From NCBI RefSeq assembly GCF_003987495.1, contig NZ_NGJU01000002.1, positions 141,458 to 205,457 on the forward strand: a stretch of DNA of 64,000 nucleotides. Direction: 5' to 3'. Source of the stretch: Vagococcus salmoninarum. Its GTDB lineage: Bacteria; Bacillota; Bacilli; Lactobacillales; Vagococcaceae. The notes under the pieces were generated by a model, which saw only the letters and a program-made list of their open reading frames with translations, had not been told where the DNA came from and ran no database searches. Positions 1-11,100 of the stretch are shown one piece after another (position 1 is the first letter of the stretch; each line of letters opens with the position of its first letter). The translations under genes were made by a program, and so were the position numbers.

Positions 1-551
1 GTCCAAACTCGACCAACTGGATTATGAGGGGAACAATGGATAAATAATTTGACTTGATGCTCAATAATTTGTTGCTCCACATCCTGAAAATCAATCGTAA
101 ACTTGCCAGCCTCATTGACTAGTTGGGAAGTCACTACTTTTCGACCCGTTTCTTTAATTGAGTCATAAAAAGGATAGTAGACTGGGGCTAAGATTAAGAC
201 ACTCTCTTGAACTTCTGTGAAAGCATTAACCATCCAGTAAAATGAACTTACGACACCTGGTGAAAAGCGCAGCCATTCTTTTTGCAATGTGACTTGGTAC
301 CGCTGGGCTTGCCAAGCAAAAAAAGTCTCGTAATAAGAGTCAGGCACCACCGTATAGCCAAAAACACCATGCTCCACCCGTTCTAGCAAAGCCCTTTGGA
401 CAGCTTCTGGCGCTTTGAATTCCATATCAGCTACCCAGAGTGGCAATAAGTCTTCCCTAGCGAAATTCTCACTCATGCCATCCCATTTAACTGAATTCGT
501 CTGCTTCCGTTCAACACCGTACTTCTTAACAAAATCATTCACTTCTATCAT
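1..551 (-). CDS. PatB/MalY-type PLP-dependent C-S lyase (3' part cut by window edge)
   Basis: This is the N-terminal 183 residues of a fold-type I PLP enzyme. It begins MIEVNDFVKKYGVERKQTNS, contains LPLWVADMEF near residue 40, and reaches a CSPHNPVGRVW block at the window edge. That N-P-x-G block is the conserved cofactor-pocket motif of the MalY/PatB (cystathionine beta-lyase) branch of class I/II aminotransferases. Known members cleave cystathionine or cysteine conjugates to pyruvate, ammonia and a thiol. The start is the ATG at 551, preceded by a GGGGAGG-like ribosome site. The catalytic lysine lies beyond the edge, so activity cannot be judged. The alternative is a related aminotransferase; the substrate is not determined here. 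Confidence 0.85.
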   Translation of the reverse strand, partial: MIEVNDFVKKYGVERKQTNSVKWDGMSENFAREDLLPLWVADMEFKAPEAVQRALLERVEHGVFGYTVVPDSYYETFFAWQAQRYQVTLQKEWLRFSPGVVSSFYWMVNAFTEVQESVLILAPVYYPFYDSIKETGRKVVTSQLVNEAGKFTIDFQDVEQQIIEHQVKLFIHCSPHNPVGRVW

Positions 552-620
552 GACTTACCTCCCCATTTTAGTTACATTAATCATAGCATAGATTGGCTAA
601 AAGGGAGCTTCTCAAAGACT

Positions 621-648
621 AAAAAAGCTGAAGGAATTCTTCAGCTTT
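621..648 (-). terminator. Intrinsic terminator of the GNAT gene
   Basis: A perfect palindrome (AAAGCTGAAG around a GAATTC centre) spans 624-648. Read on the minus strand it is followed by six T residues. It sits directly after the stop of the acetyltransferase gene. Confidence 0.8.
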
Positions 649-655
649 GCTTAAT

Positions 656-1180
656 TTATTTAAGTGACCATTCATACAGATTAAAGTCCGCCACTAACTC
701 ACCGGCGGTAACGTCTGCCACAACACCAACTTGTTGAAAGCCGCTGTTTTGATACAAATCATTTAGAACTGCCAAGTAACTCACGCAATCTAAACGAATC
801 ACAACTTCTTCCCCTTGTTGGCTAAGATAGTCTTGAATGCTTTGAATAAACTCTTGACCGATCTTTTGACCACTGACTTGATTCGCTAAAGCTACTCGGT
901 GTAGATAATAAATGTTAGGCTGAACTGACTCTTCCCAAAGGTCTTGGTCCCACTGACTTGGCTCTTGATACAAATAACAAAGAGCAATCACTTCCTCAGC
1001 TTCATTTTCTGCTACTAAAAGCGTCTTATTAGCAATTCTCTGACTAATTATTTCCTCTTCACTGCCATTTAAAATTTGTTGCCACTGTTGGGAGCCTTTG
1101 GCTTGTAAACGTTCTGCCACTTCCATTAACAACATAGACGCTGCCTGTTGGTCCCTTGCTATTGCTACTCTTAATTTCAT
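656..1180 (-). CDS. GNAT family N-acetyltransferase
   Basis: A 174-residue protein with a single Gcn5-related acetyltransferase domain, expected to move an acetyl group from acetyl-CoA to an amine. The region LLVAENEAEEVIALCYLY is the beta2-beta4 part. YLHRVALANQVSGQKIGQEF is the acetyl-CoA loop, with Q-x-x-G-x-x-x in place of the more usual R-G-x-G. GFQQVG near residue 148 is the C-terminal motif. AGAGGTG precedes the ATG, and a terminator follows the stop, so it is probably transcribed alone. The substrate is unknown. It could act on a small metabolite, an antibiotic or a protein. Confidence 0.75.
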   Translation of the reverse strand: MKLRVAIARDQQAASMLLMEVAERLQAKGSQQWQQILNGSEEEIISQRIANKTLLVAENEAEEVIALCYLYQEPSQWDQDLWEESVQPNIYYLHRVALANQVSGQKIGQEFIQSIQDYLSQQGEEVVIRLDCVSYLAVLNDLYQNSGFQQVGVVADVTAGELVADFNLYEWSLK

Positions 1181-1232
1181 TCTCTACACCTCTGAGCTAT
1201 TTTCCTATAATCATACCATTTTTTTAGTCAGT

Positions 1233-1997
1233 CTATAAACTTTTACGATTAAATAAAATGAGACTACTAATAAACATCAATAAACTTAACCCACTAGTAA
1301 CAGCTATACTTTTAATAAAATCTTTCAATACTAAGTCTTTTGTTAAGAGACCCGTACTTTGGCTGAACAATTGTAAAGGGTTGTATGGCTGACAGACTTT
1401 CAGCCAGCTTACTAACAAAAGCAAGATGACAAGACTACCTAACATTAATAAAACACTGTAAGTATTCCGACAGACAACACTTGCAAAGAATAACATCACT
1501 ATCATAAACAAGCTAAACAACCATAATAAAAATAAAAACCAACCGACATGACTTAAACTTTGACCCTTGAAGTAAAACAAACTATATAAATAAGTAATGA
1601 TTGCTCCTAAGCCAAAGGCCGTTGTAAAGACTGCTAAACTAACTAACAATTTACTCGTGACTACTGTCCAACGGGGTAAACCCTTTGTGACTAAAATTGT
1701 TAATGTGCCTTTTTGATACTCATTAGTTAAGGAACTACTGAACAAAATCACGACAACAAACAAGCCGATTTGGCTAACGTTTTTATAAAATTGTAGCCAA
1801 CTATCAACTAAAGTTGGTTCTGGTAGAGCTTTAGCAATCTCAGGTGAGACTAACTGACTAATTAATTCTGGCGTAAATTTAGCCGTAAAAACACTTAAAA
1901 TCCCTAAAGCTGTAAATAAACTAAGTAAAATTATTAAATGATAATTCTTCCAGACTTCAAGAGTTTCCTTTTTCAAAAAAGCTTGCAAACTCTTCAT
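1233..1997 (-). CDS. ABC-2 type transporter permease (YxlG-like)
   Basis: A 254-residue membrane protein with about six hydrophobic segments and a large extracytoplasmic loop after the first one (residues about 40-70). The block SSLTNEYQKGTLTILVTKGLPRW is the typical ABC2_membrane segment that faces the ATPase. The ATG overlaps the TGA of the upstream ATPase gene (ATGA), which indicates translational coupling. GAGGAGGT lies upstream. Together with the ATPase and the PLDc_N protein it resembles Bacillus YxlG/F/E. The exported substrate is unknown; such modules often give peptide or stress resistance. Confidence 0.85.
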   Translation of the reverse strand: MKSLQAFLKKETLEVWKNYHLIILLSLFTALGILSVFTAKFTPELISQLVSPEIAKALPEPTLVDSWLQFYKNVSQIGLFVVVILFSSSLTNEYQKGTLTILVTKGLPRWTVVTSKLLVSLAVFTTAFGLGAIITYLYSLFYFKGQSLSHVGWFLFLLWLFSLFMIVMLFFASVVCRNTYSVLLMLGSLVILLLLVSWLKVCQPYNPLQLFSQSTGLLTKDLVLKDFIKSIAVTSGLSLLMFISSLILFNRKSL

Positions 1998-2905
1998 TTG
2001 ACTACCTCCTCAAAGACCGTTTCTAAATCTGGTTGGTATTCGGTCAGCCCTTGTGGGTAACAGTTCGCCGCCAAAATTTGTTGATACAGTTGCCGTAAAG
2101 GCTCTTGGCTAGTTGTGGCTTCAATTAAGTATTCCTTTTCAGCCTTGACTGTAATAATCCGATAGCCTTCAAAAATCCCTAGGACTTGAGACTCTGTCAA
2201 TTTTTCTGCAAAGGTTACTAGAAATTGTTTTAACCCATAGTCTTTTTTCAACTGGCTTAAAGGCATCGCTAATTGAACTTTGCCTTGATCAATTAAAACC
2301 ACTTGATCACAGATTTTTTCCACGTCAGATAAAATATGTGTTGAAAAGATAACTGTCGTTTTTTTTCGGACTTGACTAATAATCTCAATAATTTCTTTAC
2401 GACCGACGGGATCTAAGGCGGAAGTTGGTTCATCACAAATTAACAACTTCGGTTCATTTAACAACGCTTGAGCAATGCCTAAACGTTGTTTCATTCCTCG
2501 GGAATATGTTTTTATTTTTTGCTGATTATTGGCTAAACCAACCAATTCTAGTAATTCTTCCGACTTTACACTAATCTCTGCCTTTGACATGCCTGTTAGT
2601 TCGCCACATAGTTTTAAATAGTCATAACTCGTCATATAATCGTAAAAAGCCGGTACATCTGGTAAATAACCAATAAATTTATTCGTCTGATTATGACCGT
2701 AAGTGACTTTTTGACCACACACTTTGATTTCACCTTGATCAATCGGTAGTAACCCACAGATCATTTTCATCAAAGTCGTTTTACCAGCGCCATTTTTCCC
2801 GATAAACCCTAGGACACTGTGTTCAGGTAACTCAAAACTAATTTCCTCTAAGACTTGTTGACTTCCAAAATGTTTTGAAACGCCAGTTACTGATAAAATA
2901 GTCAT
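1994..2905 (-). CDS. ABC transporter ATP-binding protein (YxlF-like)
   Basis: A 303-residue ATPase starting MTILSVTGVSKHFGS. It has Walker A GKNGAGKTTLMK, a Q-loop-proximal LPDVPAF, signature YSRGMKQRLGIA, Walker B LLICDEPTSALDP and switch ISTH-type FSTHILSDV. The C-terminal 90 residues are the accessory domain common in ABC-2 exporters. A longer frame runs upstream to 2980. The ATG at 2905 is chosen because AGAAGGAG sits just before it and it overlaps the stop of the upstream gene. The gene energises the permease that follows it. Confidence 0.9.
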   Translation of the reverse strand: MTILSVTGVSKHFGSQQVLEEISFELPEHSVLGFIGKNGAGKTTLMKMICGLLPIDQGEIKVCGQKVTYGHNQTNKFIGYLPDVPAFYDYMTSYDYLKLCGELTGMSKAEISVKSEELLELVGLANNQQKIKTYSRGMKQRLGIAQALLNEPKLLICDEPTSALDPVGRKEIIEIISQVRKKTTVIFSTHILSDVEKICDQVVLIDQGKVQLAMPLSQLKKDYGLKQFLVTFAEKLTESQVLGIFEGYRIITVKAEKEYLIEATTSQEPLRQLYQQILAANCYPQGLTEYQPDLETVFEEVVK

Positions 2906-3120
2906 AATTTCTCCTTCTTGCCAAAAACTAAGTAGGCTACTGGACCAAAAAATTGTAAAAATAAAACGATGATTAGCCACAAAGCTCTATTTAAATAAAA
3001 AAAACTGTTTTGCTTTAAAATTTGACGGCCCGTCCAAATCGCTAAAGACAATTGGATCAAGATTAAAGGGATTAATAACGGCAAATAATTAATGAACTGA
3101 CTTTTGGTCAATGTGTTCAT
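2902..3120 (-). CDS. PLDc_N domain membrane protein (YxlE-like)
   Basis: A 72-residue protein with two hydrophobic helices (about residues 12-30 and 45-68) ending FFGPVAYLVFGKKEKL. The G-P-x-x-Y-L-x-F-G-K segment is the hallmark of the phospholipase D nuclease N-terminal domain, known from YxlE and from many ABC-associated small membrane proteins. Its ATG follows the stop of the XRE gene with no gap, and its own stop overlaps the ATPase start. All four genes are therefore one transcription unit. The role is unproven; in YxlE-like operons it has been proposed to modulate the regulator or the transporter. Confidence 0.75.
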   Translation of the reverse strand: MNTLTKSQFINYLPLLIPLILIQLSLAIWTGRQILKQNSFFYLNRALWLIIVLFLQFFGPVAYLVFGKKEKL

Positions 3121-4239
3121 CTAACTCAACTCCTTTTCAAAATCTGCTAATAGTTTTATAAATTGTGGATTCTCGCCGTAAATGTCTTGAATTAACGGTA
3201 GTTCCTGGAAATATTTTAAGAGACTTTCTTTGACGATTGTTTCATGTCTAGGTGCTGTACTTGTCACTAAAGTCATTTGTTCCTCTATCCACTGGTCGAG
3301 CAAATCAAAATAGTCATCCCCTTGTATTTTGATGGGATAAGTCACTGTTTTTAAAATAGCTAAGATTTCACTTAAGACTTCAAGAGCTTTAGCCACTGCT
3401 TGTTGTTCTAAACAACAATTAAAGACATTTAAAAGAAAACTGATCACATTAAAAGGATGAAGTTTTTTGATGTCATAATTGTCAATTAACTGCCGAATTC
3501 GCCTTTCAATTTCGGCAAACTTTTCAAAATTATTTACTTCTAACAGTAGCAATTGACTACTAAGCCCCAGTAATTCTTGTAAACTTTGATAACTGGCTGC
3601 TTGGAGAATTTCCCGGCTCTTGTCGACTTGACCTAAGGCGCCATAAGCTGTCGCTAATAAACTTTCATCACTTAATTTAGCATCTAAACTGTCACTCAGC
3701 AGTTCTAACACCTTGTCAGCTTGTCCTAACTGTAAGTAACTAACAGCCATTAAGGAATTGCTTTGATTAATTAAACTAGGAACCTTCCCTTCGACTTTGA
3801 CTCGTTCTAATAACTGAATACTTCTGACTAACAGCTCTTTTTGACTTTCCGGCTTAGCTAATAAGTTATAGTGATTAATATACAATAAACTCATTTGCAG
3901 TAGTAAGGGTAAGCAAGCATAGTATTTGCCAATGTAATTCTCCGCCTCTTGAAGAACGTCTTCCACTGGTTGATAAGTAAATTTCAAGGCTAATTCTTGA
4001 TAAAGATTAATAATCTCAGTTTTACTTAATTGAGGTGTGTAACCTAATAGTTCATCAATCGTAATATTGAAAAAAGTCGCTAACCGAGGCAACAAAATCA
4101 TATCCGGATAAGTCTGGTTATTTTCCCACTTAGACACTGAAGACTTGGAAACTGACATCGCTAACGCTAATTCCTCTTGGGTTAATTTTTGTTTTCGGCG
4201 CTGCTCTTGAATAATTGGACCAAACTGTAATAATTCCAT
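3121..4239 (-). CDS. XRE-family regulator with helical-repeat sensor domain
   Basis: A 372-residue protein with an N-terminal helix-turn-helix at about residues 5-60 (QKLTQEELALAMSVSKSSVS, then WENNQTYPDMILLPRLATFF). A long alpha-helical TPR-like region follows, as in RRNPP/Rgg-type and related sensor regulators. The start MELLQFG at 4239 has GGAGG eight bases upstream; a frame extension of five codons to 4254 has no better site. It is first in the operon with the PLDc_N, ATPase and permease genes and probably controls them. The helical region could sense a peptide or the state of the transporter, but nothing in the sequence identifies the ligand. Confidence 0.8.
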   Translation of the reverse strand: MELLQFGPIIQEQRRKQKLTQEELALAMSVSKSSVSKWENNQTYPDMILLPRLATFFNITIDELLGYTPQLSKTEIINLYQELALKFTYQPVEDVLQEAENYIGKYYACLPLLLQMSLLYINHYNLLAKPESQKELLVRSIQLLERVKVEGKVPSLINQSNSLMAVSYLQLGQADKVLELLSDSLDAKLSDESLLATAYGALGQVDKSREILQAASYQSLQELLGLSSQLLLLEVNNFEKFAEIERRIRQLIDNYDIKKLHPFNVISFLLNVFNCCLEQQAVAKALEVLSEILAILKTVTYPIKIQGDDYFDLLDQWIEEQMTLVTSTAPRHETIVKESLLKYFQELPLIQDIYGENPQFIKLLADFEKELS

Positions 4240-4344
4240 CTTTGGCACCTCCATCTTTAGTTTAAGTCATAATAATTTAAGATTCAATGGCGACACACGC
4301 AATAAAAAGGGATTTAGTTTCTTACTGCGCTACTTATTAACGGC

Positions 4345-4372
4345 AAAAAAAACCTTTCTTACTCAGAAAGGT
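4345..4372 (-). terminator. Terminator overlapping the end of the MarR gene
   Basis: The inverted repeat ACCTTTCT/AGAAAGGT (4352-4372) has the MarR stop codon in its loop and a run of eight T on the minus strand. Confidence 0.8.
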
Positions 4373-4829
4373 CAGTTGGTTCTTCAGTTTTTTTCCAAAC
4401 AAATTTTTTATCATGAATTTTTTGAATTGTTTCAATGGCAGAAATAAATGATTTTTGCTCTTTAGCAGTTAATTTTTCCAGGTCAGTATTAATGATTGCT
4501 TCATACTTGGCCAAAATAGTTTCAGCAGTCTTTTTACCTGCATCAGTAAATGACAAGTAAAATAAACGTTTATCATCATCAGACTGATCTTTTTGAATAA
4601 TATTTTCGTCCATGAATTTTTTTAGTATTCGGCTAGTATAACCTTTGTCTAAGTCCAGTTGATTTTCGATATCCTTGGCATACATTTTCTCTTTTTCAAG
4701 CAACTCAAAAAGAATTCTAATTTCATTGAAATTAAAGGTATCGTCGGACATTTCTTTTTCCAAGTAAGTGACGTAGTTTAAAAAATACTTGATAAAAGCA
4801 TTAATTGTTTTCGTGTCTTTAGGCATCAT
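4359..4829 (-). CDS. MarR family transcriptional regulator
   Basis: A protein of about 156 residues. The winged helix is visible at about residues 35-105: EIRILFELLEKEKMYAKDIE, then LDKGYTSRILKKFMDENIIQ and the wing DDDKRLFYLSFTDAGKK. MarR dimers usually repress their own gene and neighbouring transport or detoxification genes and are released by small ligands. The frame runs upstream to 4895. The ATG pair at 4829/4826 is chosen because TAGGAGG lies ten bases before it. It is flanked by unrelated genes, so the target is not evident. It may be a global or orphan regulator. Confidence 0.8.
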   Translation of the reverse strand: MMPKDTKTINAFIKYFLNYVTYLEKEMSDDTFNFNEIRILFELLEKEKMYAKDIENQLDLDKGYTSRILKKFMDENIIQKDQSDDDKRLFYLSFTDAGKKTAETILAKYEAIINTDLEKLTAKEQKSFISAIETIQKIHDKKFVWKKTEEPTDLSE

Positions 4830-5115
4830 TAAATATAAACCTCCTAAAAAATTACTTTCTACTACTATCATACTTGTGTTGGTTGACAATAACAACTGTT
4901 AAGTCTCTTTTTACTGTTTTTTTTTCGATAATTTGACTATAAGCCTTTGAAAATCCTTCCAAAAAGAAGTTATTTATCGAATAAACCAGCAAGATTTCTA
5001 AATAAAACTCAGTATTTTTTAAGAAATATGACATTTTTTTCATTTTCAACTAATACAAATCCTCGTTTAAATAATTATCATTATTTACAATATTCGTTTT
5101 AGGTTGCTTTATTTA

Positions 5116-5147
5116 TAAAAAACAGCCTAGGATTTCTCCTAGACTGT
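5116..5147 (-). terminator. Terminator of the nucleotidase gene
   Basis: The stem ACAGtCTAGGA/TCCTAGgCTGT at 5122-5147 has a GAAA loop and a T-tract on the minus strand, just after the nucleotidase stop. Confidence 0.85.
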
Positions 5148-5161
5148 CACTTAATAACGAA

Positions 5162-8100
5162 CTACTGTAATTCTTTTCTCCGTTGTTGAACTGCATAACC
5201 GTAACTAACTGTCATTACAATAATAATTCCTTGCATTAGACCGTTATACACTTCTTCACCAGTTTGTGGTAAGACTTTATTAATGACTGAACCACCATTC
5301 GTTTGTGGTGTCTTCTTCACTAAGCTAGCCAGACCTTTTTCAAGAAGTTTTAGGCCCTCTTCGTACTGATTAGCTGCTAAAGCTGTCTGAGCTTCTTTAA
5401 GAGCCTTTTGGAAGAGCTTCCACGACTCTGCTGTATAATTCTTCTCAGCAAGCTTCAAAGCCTCTTGAATCGCTTTTTCAAGCTTTTCTTGATCTGTTAA
5501 AACAGGCGGCGTTGTAACTTTATTTTCAGCTAAAGTAACCATTGCTGCATTTAGACGTTTAGTCATTGCTTGAACGTCTTGGTTAGTAATAACTGCTCGC
5601 CTAGCATTTTGCTGCTTGCCAGCTTTATGTAAAGCTTGAGCCTCTGTTAACACTTGACTGAATTCACTCCACGCAGTTTTTTTGTAATCTTTTGCTTGTA
5701 ATTTTTCGGCTTTCGTAATAGCTGCTTTCAGCTCGACTAAATTTAAGATTTCTGGTTTTGGTTCTGCTGTCACTGGATGTTCTTTGATTGTGGCAATTGC
5801 TTTTTCTAAGGCAATCACTGCTTCGTCAATCTCAGCTTGAACAATAAGTTTACGAGCATTGTTTTGATTGTCCCCTTGTTGGTAAATTGCTTTAGCTGTT
5901 TCAATGGCAGCTACGAAATCTTTCCACGGGTTAGGGAGGTAATCTTTTGCTTGTAATTTTTCTGCTTTCGTAATACTTGCTTGTAATTTCGTTAAATCTA
6001 AGTCTTCCTTAGCTGGTACTTCCTCAGAAAGCTCAGAAATAATTCGGCTACCAGGGAATTCTTCTTTGTAGGCTTCTAAGTCTTTAATTGTCATTTTCTT
6101 CAAATGATCCATTAAAACCGTGTCCATTGAAGAACCTTCTTCTTTTTCGCCACCGAGCATCGTGAAGCCATCGCCACCGGCTGCTAAGAAGTCATTCGTT
6201 GCCACATAATAATCTGCTTTTTCTTTGTCAATTTCTTTAAAGTTCCCTTCAGCATCTCTTAACTGAATACTGAAAACACGTTCCCCTTTAGTACCCTCTT
6301 TAGCAACTGCCCCTTGTTTATTAGAGTCGTATTTGACTTTAATCGAGTCAGAGACTTGCAAGAAGCCACCGTTAGCACCTAAAGCTGGTAAACCGTTACT
6401 ATCTAAAATAACTTCGCCGGCTTCATTAGTGGCATGAATTGAATGTAATGACTGTTCAAACATGTCGTATATCGTTTGACCAGAGACTTTAATTTGGGTC
6501 ACTGTGTTACCGAATGGCATGACACCAACGATATCACCTTGAGTCACAACTCCTGGGTTAATGTTTTGACGAATACCGCCACCGTTAACGATTGCGAAAT
6601 CCGTTTTATTTTTAAAGCCGCCATTGACACCATAGTCGTAAATCGCGTCACCAATTAAGTTTCCTAAGTTGGTTTCTTTAGCACGGACAAATTCCCGCGT
6701 TCCATTTAACAAAACTGGGTTGTTGTCGATAACAACTCCTTTCATAACTTCTTTGAAGTTCGCTGCTGCTTCATCAACAATTGCTTGTACGGCTGGATCT
6801 GGTGTTAAGTCTTTTAATTCTGAGAATGGGTGTAACTTAGCTGTTAAGACTGGCTCAGCACCTGAATAGTTAGCACTAATCATGCCGACATTATTTAAGT
6901 GATTACCAGTTTGACCCATCAAGACATGACCTGATTTATGGCCATTTTTTAACTCAGAATGTGAGTGACCGTCGATAATGAAAATCTTATCATCAGGGAA
7001 AGCTTTCGCTAACTCATCAGCTAAATATTTACTTGTTTCTTTTTTAGCTGTTGTTTCATCAAAGCCTAAGTGAGTCATGAAGACAAAGGCATCCGCTTTT
7101 GTATCGGCTTTTTTAATCTCATTTATGACTTTAATTGCTTCTGGGGCTGGCTCTGTAAACTCAACTTTTTCAACATTTTTCGGATGGGTTTTAACTGACG
7201 TTTCTGGTGTTGTTAACCCAATTAAAGCAAAGTTATATTCTTTCGTACCAACTTTTTTCTTGACAGTTGTGTATGGCTCGAAAGGTCGTTTCCCAGCATT
7301 GGCACCTTGTTTACCATTGTAGTAAACGTTAGCTGAAACAATTGGGAAAGTTAAGGCGTCTTTATAAGCTAACGCCGTCTCTAAGCCGAAATCAAATTCA
7401 TGATTACCTAAAGTCATTGCGTCATAGCCTGTTTCGTTCATGGCTTTGACCATATCCATGCCTTTAGTGTAATTCGAAATCGGTAGACCTTGCATTGCAT
7501 CCCCTGCATCAACTAGTAAAGTCGGTTTAACTTGATCTTTAAAGGCTTTAACACGGCCCATCCCAATTGAAGGGCTGTATTTATCTTCTAAGTATTCTAA
7601 ACGACCGTGGATATCATTTGTATGCATGATAGTAAATTTATCACTAGCAACTTCTTCAGAAAGTTCAGAAATAATCCGACTACCTGGTAATTCTTCTTTG
7701 TAAGCTTCTAAGTCTTTAATTGTCATTTTTTTCAAATGATCCATTAAGACTGTATCCATTGAAAAACCTTCTTCTTTTTCGCCACCAAGCATTGTGAAAC
7801 CATCGCCACCGGCTGCTAAGAAGTCATTCGTTGCAACATAGTAATCTGCTTTTTCTTTGTCAATTTCTTTAAAGTTTCCTTCAACATCTCTTAATTGAAT
7901 ACTGAAAACTCGTTCACCAGGAATACCTAGTTTAGAATCTGCCCCTTGTTTATTAGAGTCGTATTTAACTTTAATCGAGTCAGACACTTGTAAGAAGCCA
8001 CCATTGGCCCCTAAAGCTGGTAAACCATTACTATCTAAGATAACTTCTCCGGCTTCATTAGTGGCATGAATTGAATGTAGAGACTGTTCAAACATATCGT

Positions 8101-11100
8101 AGATTGTTTGCCCTGAAACTTTTATTTGCGTCACTGTGTTACCAAAAGGCATAACGCCAACGATATCACCTTTAGTCACTACTCCCGGGTTAATGTTTTG
8201 ACGAATCCCCCCACCGTTAACGATGGCGAAGTCCGTTTTATTTTTAAAGCCACCATTAACACCATATTCATAAATCGCATCACCAATTAAGTTACCTAAG
8301 TTGGTTTCTTTGGCACGGACAAATTCACGAGTCCCATTTAATAAGACTGGGTTGTTGTCGATGACAACATCTTGCATGACTTCTTTAAAGTTCGCCACTG
8401 CTTCATCAACAATTGCTTGAACTGCTGGATCTGGTGTCAATTCTTTTAATTCTGAGAACGGGTGTAATTTAGCTGTTAATTCTGGAACTTCACCTGAATA
8501 ATCAGCGGAAATCATTCCAACATTATTTAAATGGTTACCAGTTTGCCCCATCAAGACATGACCTGATTTATGACCATTTTCTAACTCAGTATGTGAGTGA
8601 CCGTCAATAATAAAAATCTTGTCATCTGGGAAAGCTTTCGCTAATTCATCTGCTAAATACTTACTTGTTTCTTTTTCAGTTGTTGTTTCATCAAAACCTA
8701 AGTGAGTCATGAAGACAAAGACATCCGCTTTTTTATCGGCTTTTTTTATCTCATTTATGACTTTAATTGCTTCTGGGGCTGGTTCTGTAAACTCAACTTT
8801 TTCAACATTTTTCGGATGGGTTTTAACTGACGTTTCTGGTGTTGTTAACCCAATTAAAGCAAAGTTATATTCTTTCTTACCAACCATTTTTTTAGTCATT
8901 GCATAAGGTGAAAATGGTCGTTTGCCAGCATTGGCTCCTTGTTTACCATTATAGTAAACGTTGGCTGAAACAATTGGGAAAGTTAAGGCGTCTTTATAAG
9001 CTAACGCTGTCTCTAAGCCGAAATCAAATTCATGATTTCCTAAAGTCATTGCGTCATAGCCAGTTTCGTTCATGGCTTTGACCATATCCATGCCTTTAGT
9101 GTAATTTGAAATCGGTAGACCTTGCATTGCATCCCCTGCATCAACGAGTAACGTTGGCTTTTTCAAATCTTTGAAGGCTTTAACACGGGAAATCCCAATC
9201 GACGGGCTGTACTTATCTTCTAAATATTCTAAGCGCCCATGCATATCATTTGTATGCATAATTGTCAGTTGGTCTCCTAGCATTTCTGCAGGAATTTTTC
9301 CATCAGCAATTAACTGATTAATATTAACTTTTTCAACGTTTGGTGTTCGTCCATCACTAGAGGCCTTGATTAAATCGAAGCCTTCAGCCCCACTATTGAT
9401 TTGCTCAATTACATAATCACGTAAGGGGTGGCTTAAATCAGCACCGATTACTTCAAAAGATTCCTCGATCTCAACTGCCGGATCAATCGTTCCTTTACGG
9501 AAATCTTTAATATAGTTAACAATTTCTCCTCGCAACGTGTCTGGGTCTGTGTCAGATAGCGGTACTGGATCAACATAACCATCTTTGACCATCCCTTCAA
9601 AACGGTAATTATTTATTGCGATTGTTAAGGCTTGATCATCTTTGACAGGTTCTCCTTTAAAAGTTAAATCAACGATTCTTTGATTAACAGGCTTGGAAAT
9701 ATCGATTTTATACTTAACTCCTGTTAACATATCGTAGTTATATACCCGAATATTAGGGTTAAAGGCAATTGTTAAATCACCTTCTTTATATTGTTGATAA
9801 TAACTTGCTTGTTTTTCCATAAATTTCTTTAATTGTGCCCCATTCATACTGGCTTTAACTAAAGTATTAGGGTATTTATAAATATCAAAAATATCGGCAA
9901 AGGTAATATCACCTGCCACTAACTTACTGTCAGCTTTAAATAAAGCACCTGCTCCAATATCGGCTCCAGTCACATGCATTTGCACGCGATTAATTAAAGA
10001 TATCATTGCCGTTGGTCGTAATTGTGCTTCTGGTATTCCTTTAATTTCTTGAGCAGGCAAGAAATCTCCAGTTGCCTTGCCGATGACACCTTTGACATAC
10101 TCTTGGGTTTTTTCATGAGCTTCTAATGTGGCTGTTCGCACAGCTTCATCAGTCGCTTGTCCTTTCGAAGAAATAATCGAGATGTCACTCTTAGTAACTT
10201 CCCACTTATTTTCAATTGCTTCTTCATCTACTGGCGGAACTGGTAGACCTTCATCTGCTGTCGTCTCATCCATTTCAGCTTCAGGTGAGGCTTCTTCCTT
10301 TGAAACTTCTAAGTCAATCCGAACAACCCCGGATCCAGTGTCTTTTACAGCCCCAGCTGGTTTTTCTTTACCGTTTTTATCTTCAAATTTATCAGCATAC
10401 TCCCGGTGATCATGTCCTAAAACAAAGGCATCGATTTCCGGCACTTCTGTAATAACATTCCGTGCTGCAGCTTCTGGGTCAGAATTATCTAAACCAGCAT
10501 GAATGGAAGCAACAATCACATCGGTTTTTTCAACTTCTTGCATGATCTTCACTTGCTTCTTAGCTTCTGCTCGTAATGATTTAAATTCTAAATGTTTAAC
10601 TTTGTCCCCATCCCACATCGGAACATGAGGAATCGTCATACCAAGAATTCCGACTTTTAAGCCATCCACTTCAACGATTTCGTAGGCTTGTGTTAAATTA
10701 TCTTCCGTATCTTTGAAATACGTATTAGCTGAAAGCAATGGAAATTCAGCATCTGCATTGGCTTTCTCAATTAACTTTGTTCCAAAGTTAAATTCGTGAT
10801 TCCCAAGAGCCATCGCATCATAGCCAATGACATTCATCGCTGCAATCACGGGATGAACAACATTTTGTAAACTTGGGTCCTTACTATAAAGGTCATCAGT
10901 TAATAATGTTCCTTGTAAGTTATCTCCCGCATCGACTAAGATCGTATTTGGCTGGGTTGCTCGAACATTTTTTACAATTGTCCCGATTTTCGCAAAACCA
11001 AAGTCCCCTTCTTTGTCATCCTCATAAGACCAATCCCAAACATTACCGTGAACATCTGATGTTCCAAGAATCGTTAATTGTTTAGTAATTGTTTTTGGTT

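Noticed and set aside
4852-5049. 65-residue frame on the minus strand upstream of the MarR gene
   Set aside because: It overlaps the MarR leader and the extended MarR frame, has no ribosome site that fits, and shows no family features; most likely non-coding.
6476-11085. Several plus-strand frames of 60-93 residues inside the nucleotidase gene
   Set aside because: All are antisense shadows of a strongly coding minus-strand gene. The similar frames at 7077 and 8709 simply reflect the duplicated module.
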